Shown here in pieces: positions 42,372 to 52,649 of a DNA stretch of 64,000 nucleotides. The DNA comes from Closterium sp. NIES-65. Taxonomy: Eukaryota; Streptophyta; Zygnematophyceae; Desmidiales; Closteriaceae. The notes below the pieces were generated by a model that searched no databases, was not told where the DNA came from, and saw only the letters and a list, made by a program, of their open reading frames with translations. Where the stretch lies: contig CANXME010002096.1 of assembly GCA_948144175.1 (NCBI GenBank), positions 2,480,001 through 2,544,000 on the forward strand, in the 5' to 3' direction. How positions within the stretch are numbered: position 1 is the stretch's first letter; each line of letters starts with the position of its first letter. The position numbers and the translations under genes are program-made.

Positions 42372-43247
42372 TGTTGAGATATGCTATCATTCGCATTCAC
42401 GTCTGTCTGCCTCCCATCATATGTTCGTGCGTTACATGCGTGTTGTAAGTGTGTGCAAGAATTTGTGTTTTGTGCGGTTTGGTTTTTCTGAGTGTGTGTG
42501 TGTGTGTGTGAATGTTATTTGGCTTGAGCAGATATCTGAAGTGACTCCTCTGCTCAAGAGCTTTCCGACGAACCAAGTATCGCTTCAATCAGAGCACGAA
42601 CAAGAAAGTTACGAACGTTGGAGTTCGTATGCTTTTGCTATTTGGTTGTGGTGACTATGGGAAGTTGTGGGGTTGACTCAATATGGGGTACAGACTTTTG
42701 GGGGTTGGGAAATTCGTCTTTTCTACTGTAGTTGCTGCCAAATGGTTGGGAGAAACCAAACCAGGTTGGCAAGTGTGGCCAAGTTGGGTTGAGGTGGATT
42801 GTGGAGGTTGGGATAGTGACTAAGGTCAAAGTTGGGTTGCCTATGGGGAAGGGAATTGTATGGCATGGGGTTTCCTTGGTTGGGGACTCTCTTGGGACCT
42901 TCCCTCTCGTCCTCCTCATCCCTTCCACCTGGTTTAGTGCTACTCCAATTCTCTTGTGTGAACTTGTGTGAACTTTGTGATTGAGTTAAGTTCTTATGGC
43001 AGCATACCCCCCTGTGCGCCGAAATTGATAAGTCGAGATTTACTTCACCTCTTGATATGTTTCAACTTGGGAATTGTAGCCACGGAGTAGGGCGACAACA
43101 TATATGAGTTTAGTGAAGTTTTGCCTGTGCACGTTATGTCGACGGCGTTTCTTGTGAGCGCAACTATTCTGTGCAGAAATAGGGACCAACGATTTTGAGA
43201 AATTTAGGCACCTAATCTTCATAGACCTCCGTCCTTAGTCTCTAACA
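42372..43247 (+). repeat. 3' LTR of E
   Basis: 876 bp, TGTTGAGATATGC to TCTCTAACA. It carries a 10-bp tandem duplication of GTGTGAACTT type that the 5' copy lacks. Confidence 0.92.
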
Positions 43248-43285
43248 GTGACCCCTTGTTCTCCCCCACTTTGCCTATGGGGGTG

Positions 43286-43419
43286 TGTCAAACTACAATG
43301 CTGCTTATGTTGTGTAGGCTGTAGTGGGGTAGCCTATATGGGGTACAACCCAATTAGGGTTAGTACTTGTATTCAGTTTGATGTCAATGCAATCATTTCC
43401 TGCTCTTTAGTTTCTGACT
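43286..43419 (+). repeat. 3' LTR of I, with polypurine hairpin just upstream
   Basis: 134 bp, pairing with 29465-29599 across nested E. The hairpin CCCCCA (43263-43268) and TGGGGG (43278-43283) lies directly before it. Confidence 0.92.
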
Positions 43420-43576
43420 GTAAACTTCGCCATCGTCATCATGTGTGTGCACGAAAACGTCGTTGCAATAACACCCCCCTTTCTTACAGAAATTCTTATA
43501 GCTATTAACGAGTAGGTACAATCAACAGAGAATATCACGGAAACCACTTCCTCTATGAAAGTACTTGGTAATTTCT

Positions 43577-44020
43577 TGTACGATATGGAATATTTGAATG
43601 AACATTCCTGAGTAACAAACTCTTAACGCGAAGATGACTCTAGCGACGACGAAAGACCAAACGACTAGACAGTCATCGAAGACAGTTACAAGCAAGAAAA
43701 ATTCGTAGTGCAAAGCGCGAGAAAACTTCAAACGGTTACCGGACCGCGTACGGTTACTGAACTGCATGGTTGCAATCCCGCATCTAGATTAGCCCTAAGG
43801 GGAATGTACCCCCTCAGAGTACATGGCTAGCTAGGAATTTTCATATTCCACTGTATTCCTATATAAACCCTTGTGCCGCATCGTATTAGTCACTTTTGTC
43901 TAGATTCAAATCTCCTTCTTCTGACAGAGTCCGTATCCGACATTACCTAGCAATTCTTCCGCTGCTACACTCCGTCTGATCAACATGAGACAATCCTATA
44001 AGACGGTTCAGATTGTACCG
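43577..44020 (+). repeat. 5' LTR of D
   Basis: About 444 bp, starting TGTACGATATGG. It contains GTACATGGCTAGCTAGG, shared with the LTR of B. Confidence 0.85.
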
Positions 44021-44111
44021 TGGTATGAGAGCCACTCAGGATTCTTCGCACCACCACCTCTGATTCAAATTAAAATTCAAGGTGGCGTTCAGTACGCGCT
44101 CCCGCCGAAAT

Positions 44112-45676
44112 ATGGCTGGAGGATCTGGCGGACAAGCGGCTACCATTGCCGAAGTCCCCGCCAATCCTACCGTGAACTCCGCATAAACTACCACCGTCAG
44201 CAATGCGCTTCTGGAGCAACTCATCCAGCGAATTACTACGCTGGATTCAAGAATTCAGCAGTTGAAGAGCAGCAACCCAGAGACCACGCAACAGCCCGAC
44301 CAACCGGCCGATCCAACCAAGGAACCAAGCCCAACCACCTTCGATCTCGGGTCAAACTCTTCTGCTCCAACCGTCCCTCGTCCAAGTGACGAAGCCGTGC
44401 TCGCAGCTCCAAAACCGGCACCAGCACCGTGTTTAGCGGGCGAGATTTCTACACCTGGAGTTTCAAGCTCGAGCTACTTCTCCAAAACGCGCAAATCTTC
44501 TGCTACTTCGACGGAAGCTACGCTGGCCCCACCAGCGACACTGACGACGCTAAGGCTCAGTACTATAACGAGTCTCGCATGGTGTATAGCGTCCTTCTCC
44601 GCAACATGGTGCCAACCGAACAACTCGGCATTCGCCCCTACAAAACTCACCAAGCTCCCGCCTTGGCCGCATGGAGCTATCTCACCAAAACGTACCAGCC
44701 TAAAGGCTCCGTATCATCCAGTCGCTTGCTCCAGCAACTCATGGAAGTCAAGATGGCACCTGGCGAGAAGGCAAACTCCAACATCAATCGCTGCCGTAGC
44801 ATCCGCGACCATCTTCTGAAACTCGGAAACACAATCTCCAAAGACATGTTCCTCACCATCGTACTTCGAGGGCTAGGATCGCAGTGGAATCCCTGCAAAG
44901 CTCTGCTTCGCCGACAGGGCATAATCTCCGAAGCGCACCTCTGCGCTACTCTGCTCCACGAGCAGCGAGACATGGATTTCAACCAAGAAAAGGGGACGCG
45001 CCGCGAGCAAATGGCCTTCTACTCTAATCGCGATCAACCGAGGATCCGCAACACACGCCCACGCCAGTACTACAACAAAAAATATGAAGCCTTCGGTCAA
45101 TCCACCGAACGCTGTCGATCCAGACCGCGACACGATTCCGCGCCGCGCAACAACTCTACATTTGGTCCCGATCACACGCGCCAGGCAAACCGACCGTCTT
45201 CGGACCATCGGTCTGCCCAGCGCAAGCCGTCTCAGCCCGACACACAGCGTGCAGCACAACACAACAACGTCTGTCATGTCATGGGCAACATGGCGATGCG
45301 CATTCACCACCGCACTCGGCGCACCAATCGGAGACACCTTCGACACGTCTCACTGCCTCCGCTAGGAGAGGAAGTTCAATTCACCGGCTACAACAACCCA
45401 TTCACACAGGATGGAGAGTTTGTCTCCGATGAAAACGAGCAAGATTGGGATCTGCCGATACCTCTGCTCGATCTGCCATTCAATTACCGCGCTGCTGACG
45501 ATAAGCGCATTCCGTTTCGCAACACACCAAACTTGGCACTCTCGGCTCAACACCGCGCCAACTCCTACAACACATGGTACCTTGACAGCCGTTGTGGGAA
45601 GCATATGGTGGGCTCCAAGCGCTTCATCTCCAACGCAAGCCCCATCCCTCATGCGACAAGATGCAGGCACTCATGA
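44112..45676 (+). pseudogene. Element D gag and protease start, broken
   Basis: ATG at 44112 (MAGGSGGQAATIAEV), a TAA after about 25 codons, and a frame change near 44428. Then 415 codons are open: FSGRDFYTWSFKLELLLQNA, YYNESRMVYSVLLRNM, SSRLLQQLMEVKMAPGEKAN and INRCRSIRDHLLKLG, the copia Gag core. The zinc knuckle seen in B is not evident. Near the end WYLDSRCGKHMVGSKRF is the protease site with Asp-Ser-Arg. After ISNASPIPHA the sequence jumps into integrase by deletion. Confidence 0.87.
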
Positions 45677-45809
45677 AAGAGAACGACATCATTCACAAGC
45701 TCGCTCTCCCCTACGCACATCCTCAACAAGGTGTCGCGGAACGCACCAACCGCACACTCATGACCAAGGTTTGCGCGCTTTTGCAGCAAAGCGAGGTTTA
45801 CGCGAAGTA
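45677..45809 (+). pseudogene. Element D late integrase fragment
   Basis: MKENDIIHKLALPYAHPQQG, then VAERTNRTLMTKVCALLQQS, which contains the third catalytic residue (Glu of VAER). F cuts it at the next codons (AKYW). The continuation SMHHAVLLHNLLSTTAN starts at about 57740. Confidence 0.85.
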
Positions 45810-45844
45810 CTGGCTGTCAAAACATTATAGCTTATGCTTTTGTG

Positions 45845-46719
45845 TGTTGTGTGATGCAACCATATGCATTCACGTCTGTCTGCCTCCCATCATGTGTTTG
45901 TGCGTTGCATGCGTGGTGTGAGCGTGTGCAAGAAATTTGTGTCTTGTGTGGTTTGGATTTTCTGAGTGTGTGTGAATGTTATTTGGCTTGAGCAGATATC
46001 TGAAGTGACTCCTCTGCTCAAGAGCTTTCCGACGAACCAAGTATCGCTTCAATCGGAGCACGAACAAGAAAGTTACGAACGTTGGAGTTCGTATGCTTTT
46101 GATATTTGGTTGTGGTGACTATGGGGAGTTGTGGGGTTGACTCAATATGGGGTACAGACTTTTGGGGGTTGGGAAATTCGTCTTTTCTACTGTAGTTGCT
46201 GCCAAGTGGTTGGGTGAAACCAAACCAGGTTGGCAAGTGTGGCCAAGTTGGGTTAAGGTGGATGGCATGGGTTGGGAAAGTGACAAAAGTGAAAGTGGGG
46301 TTGCCTATGGAGAGGGGAATTGTGTGGCATGGGGTTTCCTTGGTTGGGGACTCTCTTGGGACCTTCCTTCTTGTCCTCCTCATCCCATCCCACCTGGTTT
46401 AGTGCTACTCCAACTCTCTTGTGTAGTTAATTGTGAGCTTGTGAGACAATTGTGATTGAGTTAATATTCTATGGCAGCATACCCCCTAGTGCGCCGAAAT
46501 TCATAACTCAAGAAATACTTCACCTTATTGTACGATTCAAATTGGGAATTGTAGCCACGGACTGAAGCTACAACATATCTGAGTTTGGTGAAGTTTTAAC
46601 GGTGCACCTTTCGTCGACGGCGTTTCTTGTGAAGTCGACGTTTTCTGTCCAGAATTCTAAGCCAACGATTTTGAGACTTTTGGCACCTAATCTTCGTAGA
46701 CTCCGTCCTTAGTCTCTAA
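45845..46719 (+). repeat. E-type LTR at the left end of G
   Basis: Aligned by eye with 36775-37640 over its full length, including the TTCCGACGAACCAAGTATCG block. It is more diverged from the two E LTRs than they are from each other. Confidence 0.85.
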
Positions 46720-49129
46720 CCATCGCACGAAGAACTGTGGCTTCCAGCAATTAGCTGGAAGCCTTCCCGGTGACTCCCGATTTCGGGAGTCTTGTCAGTC
46801 GCGAATCAATGCGGGGGGGTAATTGCGGGGCAACAGAACCACCCTGCAGTCAACCTGGAAATTGTCGAAACCAACCTGCGGGCCGACTGCACTGTACTAC
46901 CAACGCATCGCATGTCACTTGGCACAAGTGGTTCGATTTTGTTACCATCGGAGCCGAAAAGAGGATATCGCACATGCGAGGCTCGATCAGTTGCTTTGTT
47001 ACCAGGTGTAACCATTTGTGTTACCCAATAAATTTGGAATGCGTTATAAATCAAAAAGTTATTGCTAGTTTATTTATTCCTTTAACGAAATTGATAATTC
47101 ATTATCGCCTTTAATTGAGATAAATACACCACCGGATACAGCATTAAATAATCAAAACCGTGATTACAAAACACAGATACGTAGAACACAGTAATAATCA
47201 CCCGCTCCAACAAAATTTTGAAGCGGATGTTACAGGGAAATTTTACAAATTTTCATTAATAAACATATTCATACAGCAATGTACAAACAAGAGCGCAAAA
47301 GGTTAACACGATGTCGACTTTGGCCTAACTGAAATTACAGACGACAAAGACCATCAACTGTTAAACAAAAGATAAGACCAAAAACGCAGAACATCTTCTT
47401 ACCGAAATTAGTACGATGAAACACTTGTCGTAATCAATATACCATGGTCCATATATCCGCTGCATAAAACAACCACATTGTTAAATAGGTCTGGGAACAA
47501 GAACAATAAAACACGTCGAAACTCACCTCAAACGATGGACCACGCATAGGCGCTGCAGGCGACTTTACCGTCTTCAAGCAAGCCTCAGTTGATTCTTATC
47601 GAAGCAAGCCACACTACTCTTCTCCCCAGCACCTCGCAGTGACAGATAGCAGCTTTCGCTTCATTATGAAATACTTGACGGCGAGGATCTGAAAAAATGA
47701 CATACGGCAAGAATTAGACAGCGTCAGTGAGATAATAAGAAGCATAGCCATTAATGAAGGACACGTTAAAACTTCTAGAAAGTTTAACAAAGCGAAAAAG
47801 ATACAAACACAGAGAAAGAGCACATGTACGGACTAGCACATAAAAACCTCACCAGCAGTCAAGGCGGCATCATGCTCAACACGAGGTTGCGATTGTCCGT
47901 CGCGAAGGGGGTGTGGGAAACATGGCGAATGAGTTGAAAAACTACCAAGGAAACTAAAACTCCTCTGTTGAAATGAGGCACTAACACAAGTAGAACACGA
48001 GTTCAAATGAGTCGTATTGTATTGTTGGCCCTGCTCGTTCTCTGCTCAGTTCGACCTTGCCAAGATGTGTGGTGAGGAGGAGCTTGACAGTTGGGAAACT
48101 GGTTTCCCGTAAAAAAACACTGGTTAAACAAGGTGCTGCCCGGACAGAACTGGCGTGCAATTACGGACAAATTAATGTTGTATGAAAACCAAAAATTTAC
48201 ATACGAATGTTGCCTTGGTTGACCGTGGGCAGAAACAACAGCTCGCGACAAGGCAGCATTTGCAGTTTGAGAAGGGAATGTACAGTCCGGGGAAAAACGG
48301 CAGCAAATCAAATTTTCCGGGCCATGCCAGGCTGGATGCTGTAAATTGCGGGGGGGATGTGGCGAAGCCAGGCTGGATGCTAGTACAGCGCACACCCTCA
48401 TCCATTGGCTCGATGCTCAATTTAAGCGATTGGGTGCCGCTCCGAAGCACACACATCAGCACTCATCGAGCTGAGTCCACTCGAGCAAGAGTGGTGATTG
48501 GTAAAATGTATGCTGTTCTACCATCTTGTAAATCTTTGCTGACACAGCAAAGCAATTCAGGAAATCGTGAGTTAGCTTGTTGGGAAATCGTGATACTGCA
48601 CGGTGAAGAGAGATGCCTACAGTAAAATATAGTAACATGTTCAAAATAGTAAAACAGCTGTTTATTAAAACAACCATTCATAAGCCAATAATTTGTTACC
48701 AATATAAAAAATACTCAAAAAATAGTATAATATCTTTAATATTGATTTTGCCAACAATGTAACGGTATGCAACAACGTGCAGGCTTGATAAATTAAATGT
48801 TTCATACAACTCATTATGTAGTGTACATTATGTTAAGACCCACTTGGTCCTGGACAAAACGTTAAAAGTTTCTGCCGGGTATGAAAATATGTCGGAAACC
48901 CGTCGAACCACGCTTCACGGAGCACTTGAATGCCTGTGTTTCTGGCTGTTTTCCCGAAAACATTTTGGTGACAACTCCAACCACGATTTCGGTAACTGCG
49001 CGCGATCAGAATCAACTCGAAGTCGGTGGGCAGTTAGAAAAAAACACTGTTGGCAAATTGCGGGAACCCGATGTCGCCGAATTGTCTGCCAGCAATCTTC
49101 CCTCCAACACCCGCAAAGTTGCGATGACA
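46720..49129. other. Unassigned part of G
   Basis: Mostly AT-rich, with no frame over about 150 codons and no family I recognise. It does not resemble the interior of E. It may be captured or host DNA, or the body of an unknown non-autonomous element. Confidence 0.5.
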
Positions 49130-49299
49130 TTGTGTAGGCTATAGTGGGGTAGCCCATATAGGGTACAACCCAATTAGGGTTAGTACTTGTACCCAACTCT
49201 TTCATAGTGCATTCATTCTCGTTTCAGCTTTCTCATGGTATCGAGCAGGTTCCCTCGTGGGAACCGTTCCTAGGGCCCACCGATTCGATTTTTTTTCCT

Positions 49300-50200
49300 G
49301 CCCGGAGCGCGCTCAGCCCTTGCCCGAGTCGCGCTCCCTCTTTCTCACTGTGTCGCGCCGCCCTAGCGGCTGTGTCGCGCCGCCCTTGACGGCCCCGATC
49401 CGCCGCCCTAGCGGCCCCGTCACCTACCCCGCGGCCCTCGAGCCGCCCTTCCCGGCCCCAATTCGCCGCCCTTTCGGCCCCGTCGCCTACCCCGCGGCCC
49501 TCGCGCCGCCCTTCCCGAATTGGCCCCGGCCCTGCGGCCCCGTCGCCTACCTGCGGCCCCGCCGCCTACCTGCGGCCCCTTCGCATACCTGCGGCCCCAT
49601 CGCCTACCTGCGGCCCCGTCGCCTACCTGCGGCCCCGTCGCCTACCTGCGGCCCCGTCGCCTACCTGCGGCCCCGTCGCCTACCTGCGGCCCCGTCGCCT
49701 ACCTGCGGCCCCGTCGCCTACCTGCGGCCTTGCCGCCTACCTGCGGCCTTGCCGCCTACCTGCGGCCCCGTCGCTGCCCTTCTCGGCTCAGGCGCCACCC
49801 TTTCTCGGCCCCGACGCCGCCCTTCCCGACCCGGCCAAGTCTCTGCTGGCCCCGTCGCCTACCCTAGGGCCCCGGCGCCGCCCCTTCCCGGCCCCGGCCC
49901 AGCCCCTACTGGCCCCATCGCACGCCCTTCCCAACCCCGACCCCGCCTTCACGCGGCTCCGCCGAGCTACTGCCAAGCTGCCAGCGCCACCCGAGCCGCC
50001 GCGCCACCTGAGCCGCCCGAGCCGCCGTCCCGCCGAGCCGCCCGAGCCGCCCGAGCCGCCCGAGCCGCCCGAGCCGCAGAGTAGCCGAGCTGCCGAGCTG
50101 CAGTTCCTGCCGAGCCACCGAGCTGCATATCCTGCCGAGCTGCCGAGCCGCCGAGCCGCCCGAGCCGCTCTGTCCGGTAAGAGCAGCGCCTCTGTCACTG
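49300..50200. repeat. Minisatellite leader of F
   Basis: A 19-bp unit (CCTGCGGCCCCGTCGCCTA) is repeated about twelve times at 49546-49770. Because 19 is not a multiple of three the translated repeat is 19 residues long. A run of GAGCCGCC units follows at 49995-50165. Confidence 0.88.
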
Positions 50201-50244
50201 CACTGCCCTTACCCCACTGTTCGCGCTACTAGTCTACTGTTGTC

Positions 50245-51730
50245 ATGGCTACCCGTAGTGTCCTCGCTTTTGACGCTGAGGGTCGAGCCATTGACTTTGA
50301 TGTCTGGGTAGATGACCTGCAGCTTTACCTACAGTGCGATAGGGCAGACGGTCTCTCTCTCTTTGACCTCACCTCTGGTGCCTCTCCTGCCCCTGCTGCT
50401 GATGCTGACGCCACTGTTCGCTCACAGTGGGCCACACGCGATGCTGCTGCACGTCTTGCTGTGCGTCGCCACCTGCCTACCTCTGAGCGTGCGCACTTAA
50501 GCCAGTACAAGAGTGCTCAGACCTTGTACGACGCTGTAGTTGCACGCTACTCCTCCCTTGCCACTGCTGCACTGAGCCGCCTCATTCTACCGTACCTCTT
50601 CCCTGACCTTGCTGCCTTTCCCACAGTCGCTGACCTCATTACGCACCTCCGCACTAGTGACACTCGCTACCGCGCTGCGCTTCCTGCTGAGTTCTGCGCC
50701 AAGAACCCCCCCCCCCCCCATGTACATCACTCTCTACTTCATAGTAACCCGCCTCCCTGACTCCCTTTGCGTAGTCAGGGACCACTTCCTCTCAGTTTGC
50801 CCCACCACCCTCACCATTGACCTCCTCGAGAAGGCCCTCCTAGCAGCGGAGAAGAGCATAGTCGCTGTAGGAGCCTCTCGTGGTGACCCTCGCACCCCCA
50901 TCTTTGAGGGGTGTTCCCCCTCCCCCCTTTTGCCCTCTGTTGCCTCTGCTGCTGCGGGCGACCTCGTTGGGCTTGAGTCGGCCGGTGCGGCGTCTACCCC
51001 TAGCGGGAGACGCCGCCCTGGCAAGGGAAAGGGGGGCAGGGGTGCTAGAGGAGCTAGCGGAGGTGGTGGAGGCGGCGGTGGATGCAGCGGAGGGAGTGGG
51101 GGTGGCGGTGGGGGTGGTGGTGGGGGTGGAGGTGTTGGTGGCTGCAGTGGAGGCGGAGGAGGCGGCGGTGGCGGTGGGAGCGGAGGTGGTGGCGGAGGTG
51201 GCGGCGGTGGAGGAGGTGGTGGCGGAGGAGGTGGAGCTGTTTGGGGTGGCGCTGCGCAGAGGGTCGGCTCCGGTGGAGGTCAGCGCCAGCAGCAGCAGCA
51301 ACACCAGCGCACTCGTGACATCCCCTCCCCTCAGCAGCTCCGTGAGTGGTACACTGCACGCCAGCGGGGTGGGGGTACTCGTCCGTGCACCTACGTCCTA
51401 CGCAGCGGCGACCGCACGAATGAGCAGTGCGGGGGTGCGCACTCCACCCGTGTCGTTGTCTCTGGTCTTCCCCGGTCCCTCCCTCCCCTTCCTCCTGGGC
51501 CTGGCCCTACCTGCGTCCCCTGTGTCGAGGGGCGGCTCCGGGCTGCCCCTCACTCCTCCCTGTTTCCTCCGACAGAGGCCCCGCTGCAGACGCTTCACAT
51601 GGACGTGTGGGGCCCGGCCCGCGTTCGTGGACAGGGTCACGAGCGCTACTTCCTGCTGGTGGTTGACGACTACTCGCGTTACACCACACTCTTCCCCTTG
51701 CGCAGCAAGGGTGATGTCACTGCGGTGTAG
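50245..51730 (+). pseudogene. Element F gag fused to integrase, protease deleted
   Basis: ATG at 50245 (MATRSVLAFDAEG) starts an N-terminal Gag domain: AIDFDVWVDDLQLYLQCD, SQWATRDAAARLAVRRHLP, YKSAQTLYDAVVARYSS. A run of 14 C (50706-50719, interrupted in O) shifts the frame. The second frame continues YITLYFIVTRLPDSL, LLEKALLAAEKSIVAVG, a long Gly-rich run, SPQQLREWYTARQ and CTYVLRSGDRTNEQCGGAH. There a deletion of about 270 codons removes the protease and zinc motif, joining HSTR to VVVSGLPRSLPPLPP. Integrase begins with HMDVWGPARVRGQGHERYF. TAG at 51728-51730 ends the frame. Confidence 0.88.
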
Positions 51731-52337
51731 ATCGACTGGATCCACGCAGCTCGTCTCCAGCTCAGGCAGAGCTTCGGCTTGGACTTTCTTATTCTGCGTC
51801 TGCACTCTAACAGAGGCGGAGAGTTCTCCTATGGCCTTTTGCGAGCCTACTCTCGTGCACAAGGCATCCGCCAGACCTTCACGCCTCTAGATTCCCCACA
51901 GAAAAATGGGATTGCTGAGCGCCGCATTGGCATGGTCATGGATGTCGCTCGTACGTCCATGATGCATGCGGCTGCCCCCCATTTTCTGTGGCCGTTTGCG
52001 GTTCGGTACGCGGCGCATCAGATCAACCTTCACCCTAGGGTCTCCATGCCGGAGACCTCCCCAGCTTTGCTGTGGACGGGGAAGGATGGCAATGCGTCTG
52101 CGTTCCGTGTCTGGGGATCTCGGGCGTTTGTTCGCGACTTGTCTGCGGACAAGCTGTCCCCTTGTGCTGCTCCTTGTGTCTTCCTTGGCTTCCCCCTAAC
52201 GCGCCAGGGTGGCAGCTCTACCACCCCACCTCTTGCCGTGTTCTGTCCTCCCAGAACGTCACGTTTGACGAGTCGGTCCCCTACTACCGTCTCTTCCCCT
52301 ACCGCACTCCGTCCCTCCCCCCGCCGCCGCACTGCCG
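51731..52337 (+). pseudogene. Element F integrase core
   Basis: Continues in frame after the TAG. LRLHSNRGGEFSYG has Asn where the second catalytic Asp is expected. GIAERRIGMVMDVARTSM carries the Glu. ALLWTGKDGNASAFRVWGSR follows, and a frame change after VFLGFP affects the rest. It stops at PPPPH, where the inverted segment H begins. Confidence 0.86.
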
Positions 52338-52649
52338 TGGTCTGTGTCTCCCAGGAGCAACATAGCGTGCCAGAATGCTAAGAGGGTATGCAAGGTCAGG
52401 TCGTGTGCAGGTCATCAGGTACATGAGGCAGCCAACAAGCTCTGGGTACGGGCCACTCGACTCTACGGACTCATCCGAAGGCAGAGCTAAGAGCGAGTGG
52501 CGAGTAGACAGAGGAGTGGCCTGAGGCGAGGAGTACGTGAAGCCGAAGCGCTGAAGGTCTTGCTGCACCATGTGTGACTGAGTCAGGTGTAATGGTGCGG
52601 CGTGCTTTGTCCCGAGTGATCTGCAAGCCAAGGTAGCTGCGCAGTTCAC
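52338..52649 (-). pseudogene. Element H reverse transcriptase palm end
   Basis: After a shift near 52590 the minus strand reads TQSHMVQQDLQRFGFTYSSP, ELVGCLMYLMTCTRPDLAYP and LARYVAPGRH, then leaves the family at about 52338. Confidence 0.85.

Larger units (their letters stand above)
36775..43247 (+). mobile_element. E: Ty1/copia LTR retrotransposon, group 4
   Basis: The LTRs at 36775-37640 and 42372-43247 are flanked by GTGAC (36770-36774 and 43248-43252). The primer site TGGTATCAGAGC is at 37642-37653 and the polypurine tract AGAGGGGGAGTT lies before 42372. The LTRs differ by roughly 3 percent plus one 10-bp duplication. All domains are recognisable in order. Decay is mainly by single stop codons with a single frameshift near 39165. 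Confidence 0.94.
29465..43419 (+). mobile_element. I: Ty1/copia LTR retrotransposon, group 1, host of E
   Basis: The LTRs at 29465-29599 and 43286-43419 are flanked by GTAAA (29460-29464 and 43420-43424) and differ at about seven positions. The primer site TGGTATCAGAGC is at 29600-29611. E is inserted in the 3' untranslated part. Uninterrupted, the end would read like that of F (GTGACCCCTTG then CCCCCACTTTGCC). The N-terminal Gag domain is missing. Integrase and reverse transcriptase have lost catalytic residues and carry several stops. Confidence 0.93.
45845..49129 (+). mobile_element. G: insertion in the 5' LTR of F
   Basis: Starts TGTTGTGTGATGC and ends GATGACA, flanked by TTGTG (45840-45844 and 49130-49134). 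Taking it out restores the LTR of F to full length. The first 875 bp or so (45845-46719) match the whole LTR of E, down to CCTTAGTCTCTAAC. The remaining 2.4 kb show no primer site, no coding frame and no second LTR. Confidence 0.8.

Noticed and set aside
49257..50084. 275-codon Pro/Ala/Arg open frame in the leader of F
   Set aside because: It translates a 19-bp minisatellite, whose three frames give the same 19-residue repeat. It starts upstream of Gag and has no family features. The same applies to 8263-9255, 12807-13485, 29731-30577 and 62587-63156.
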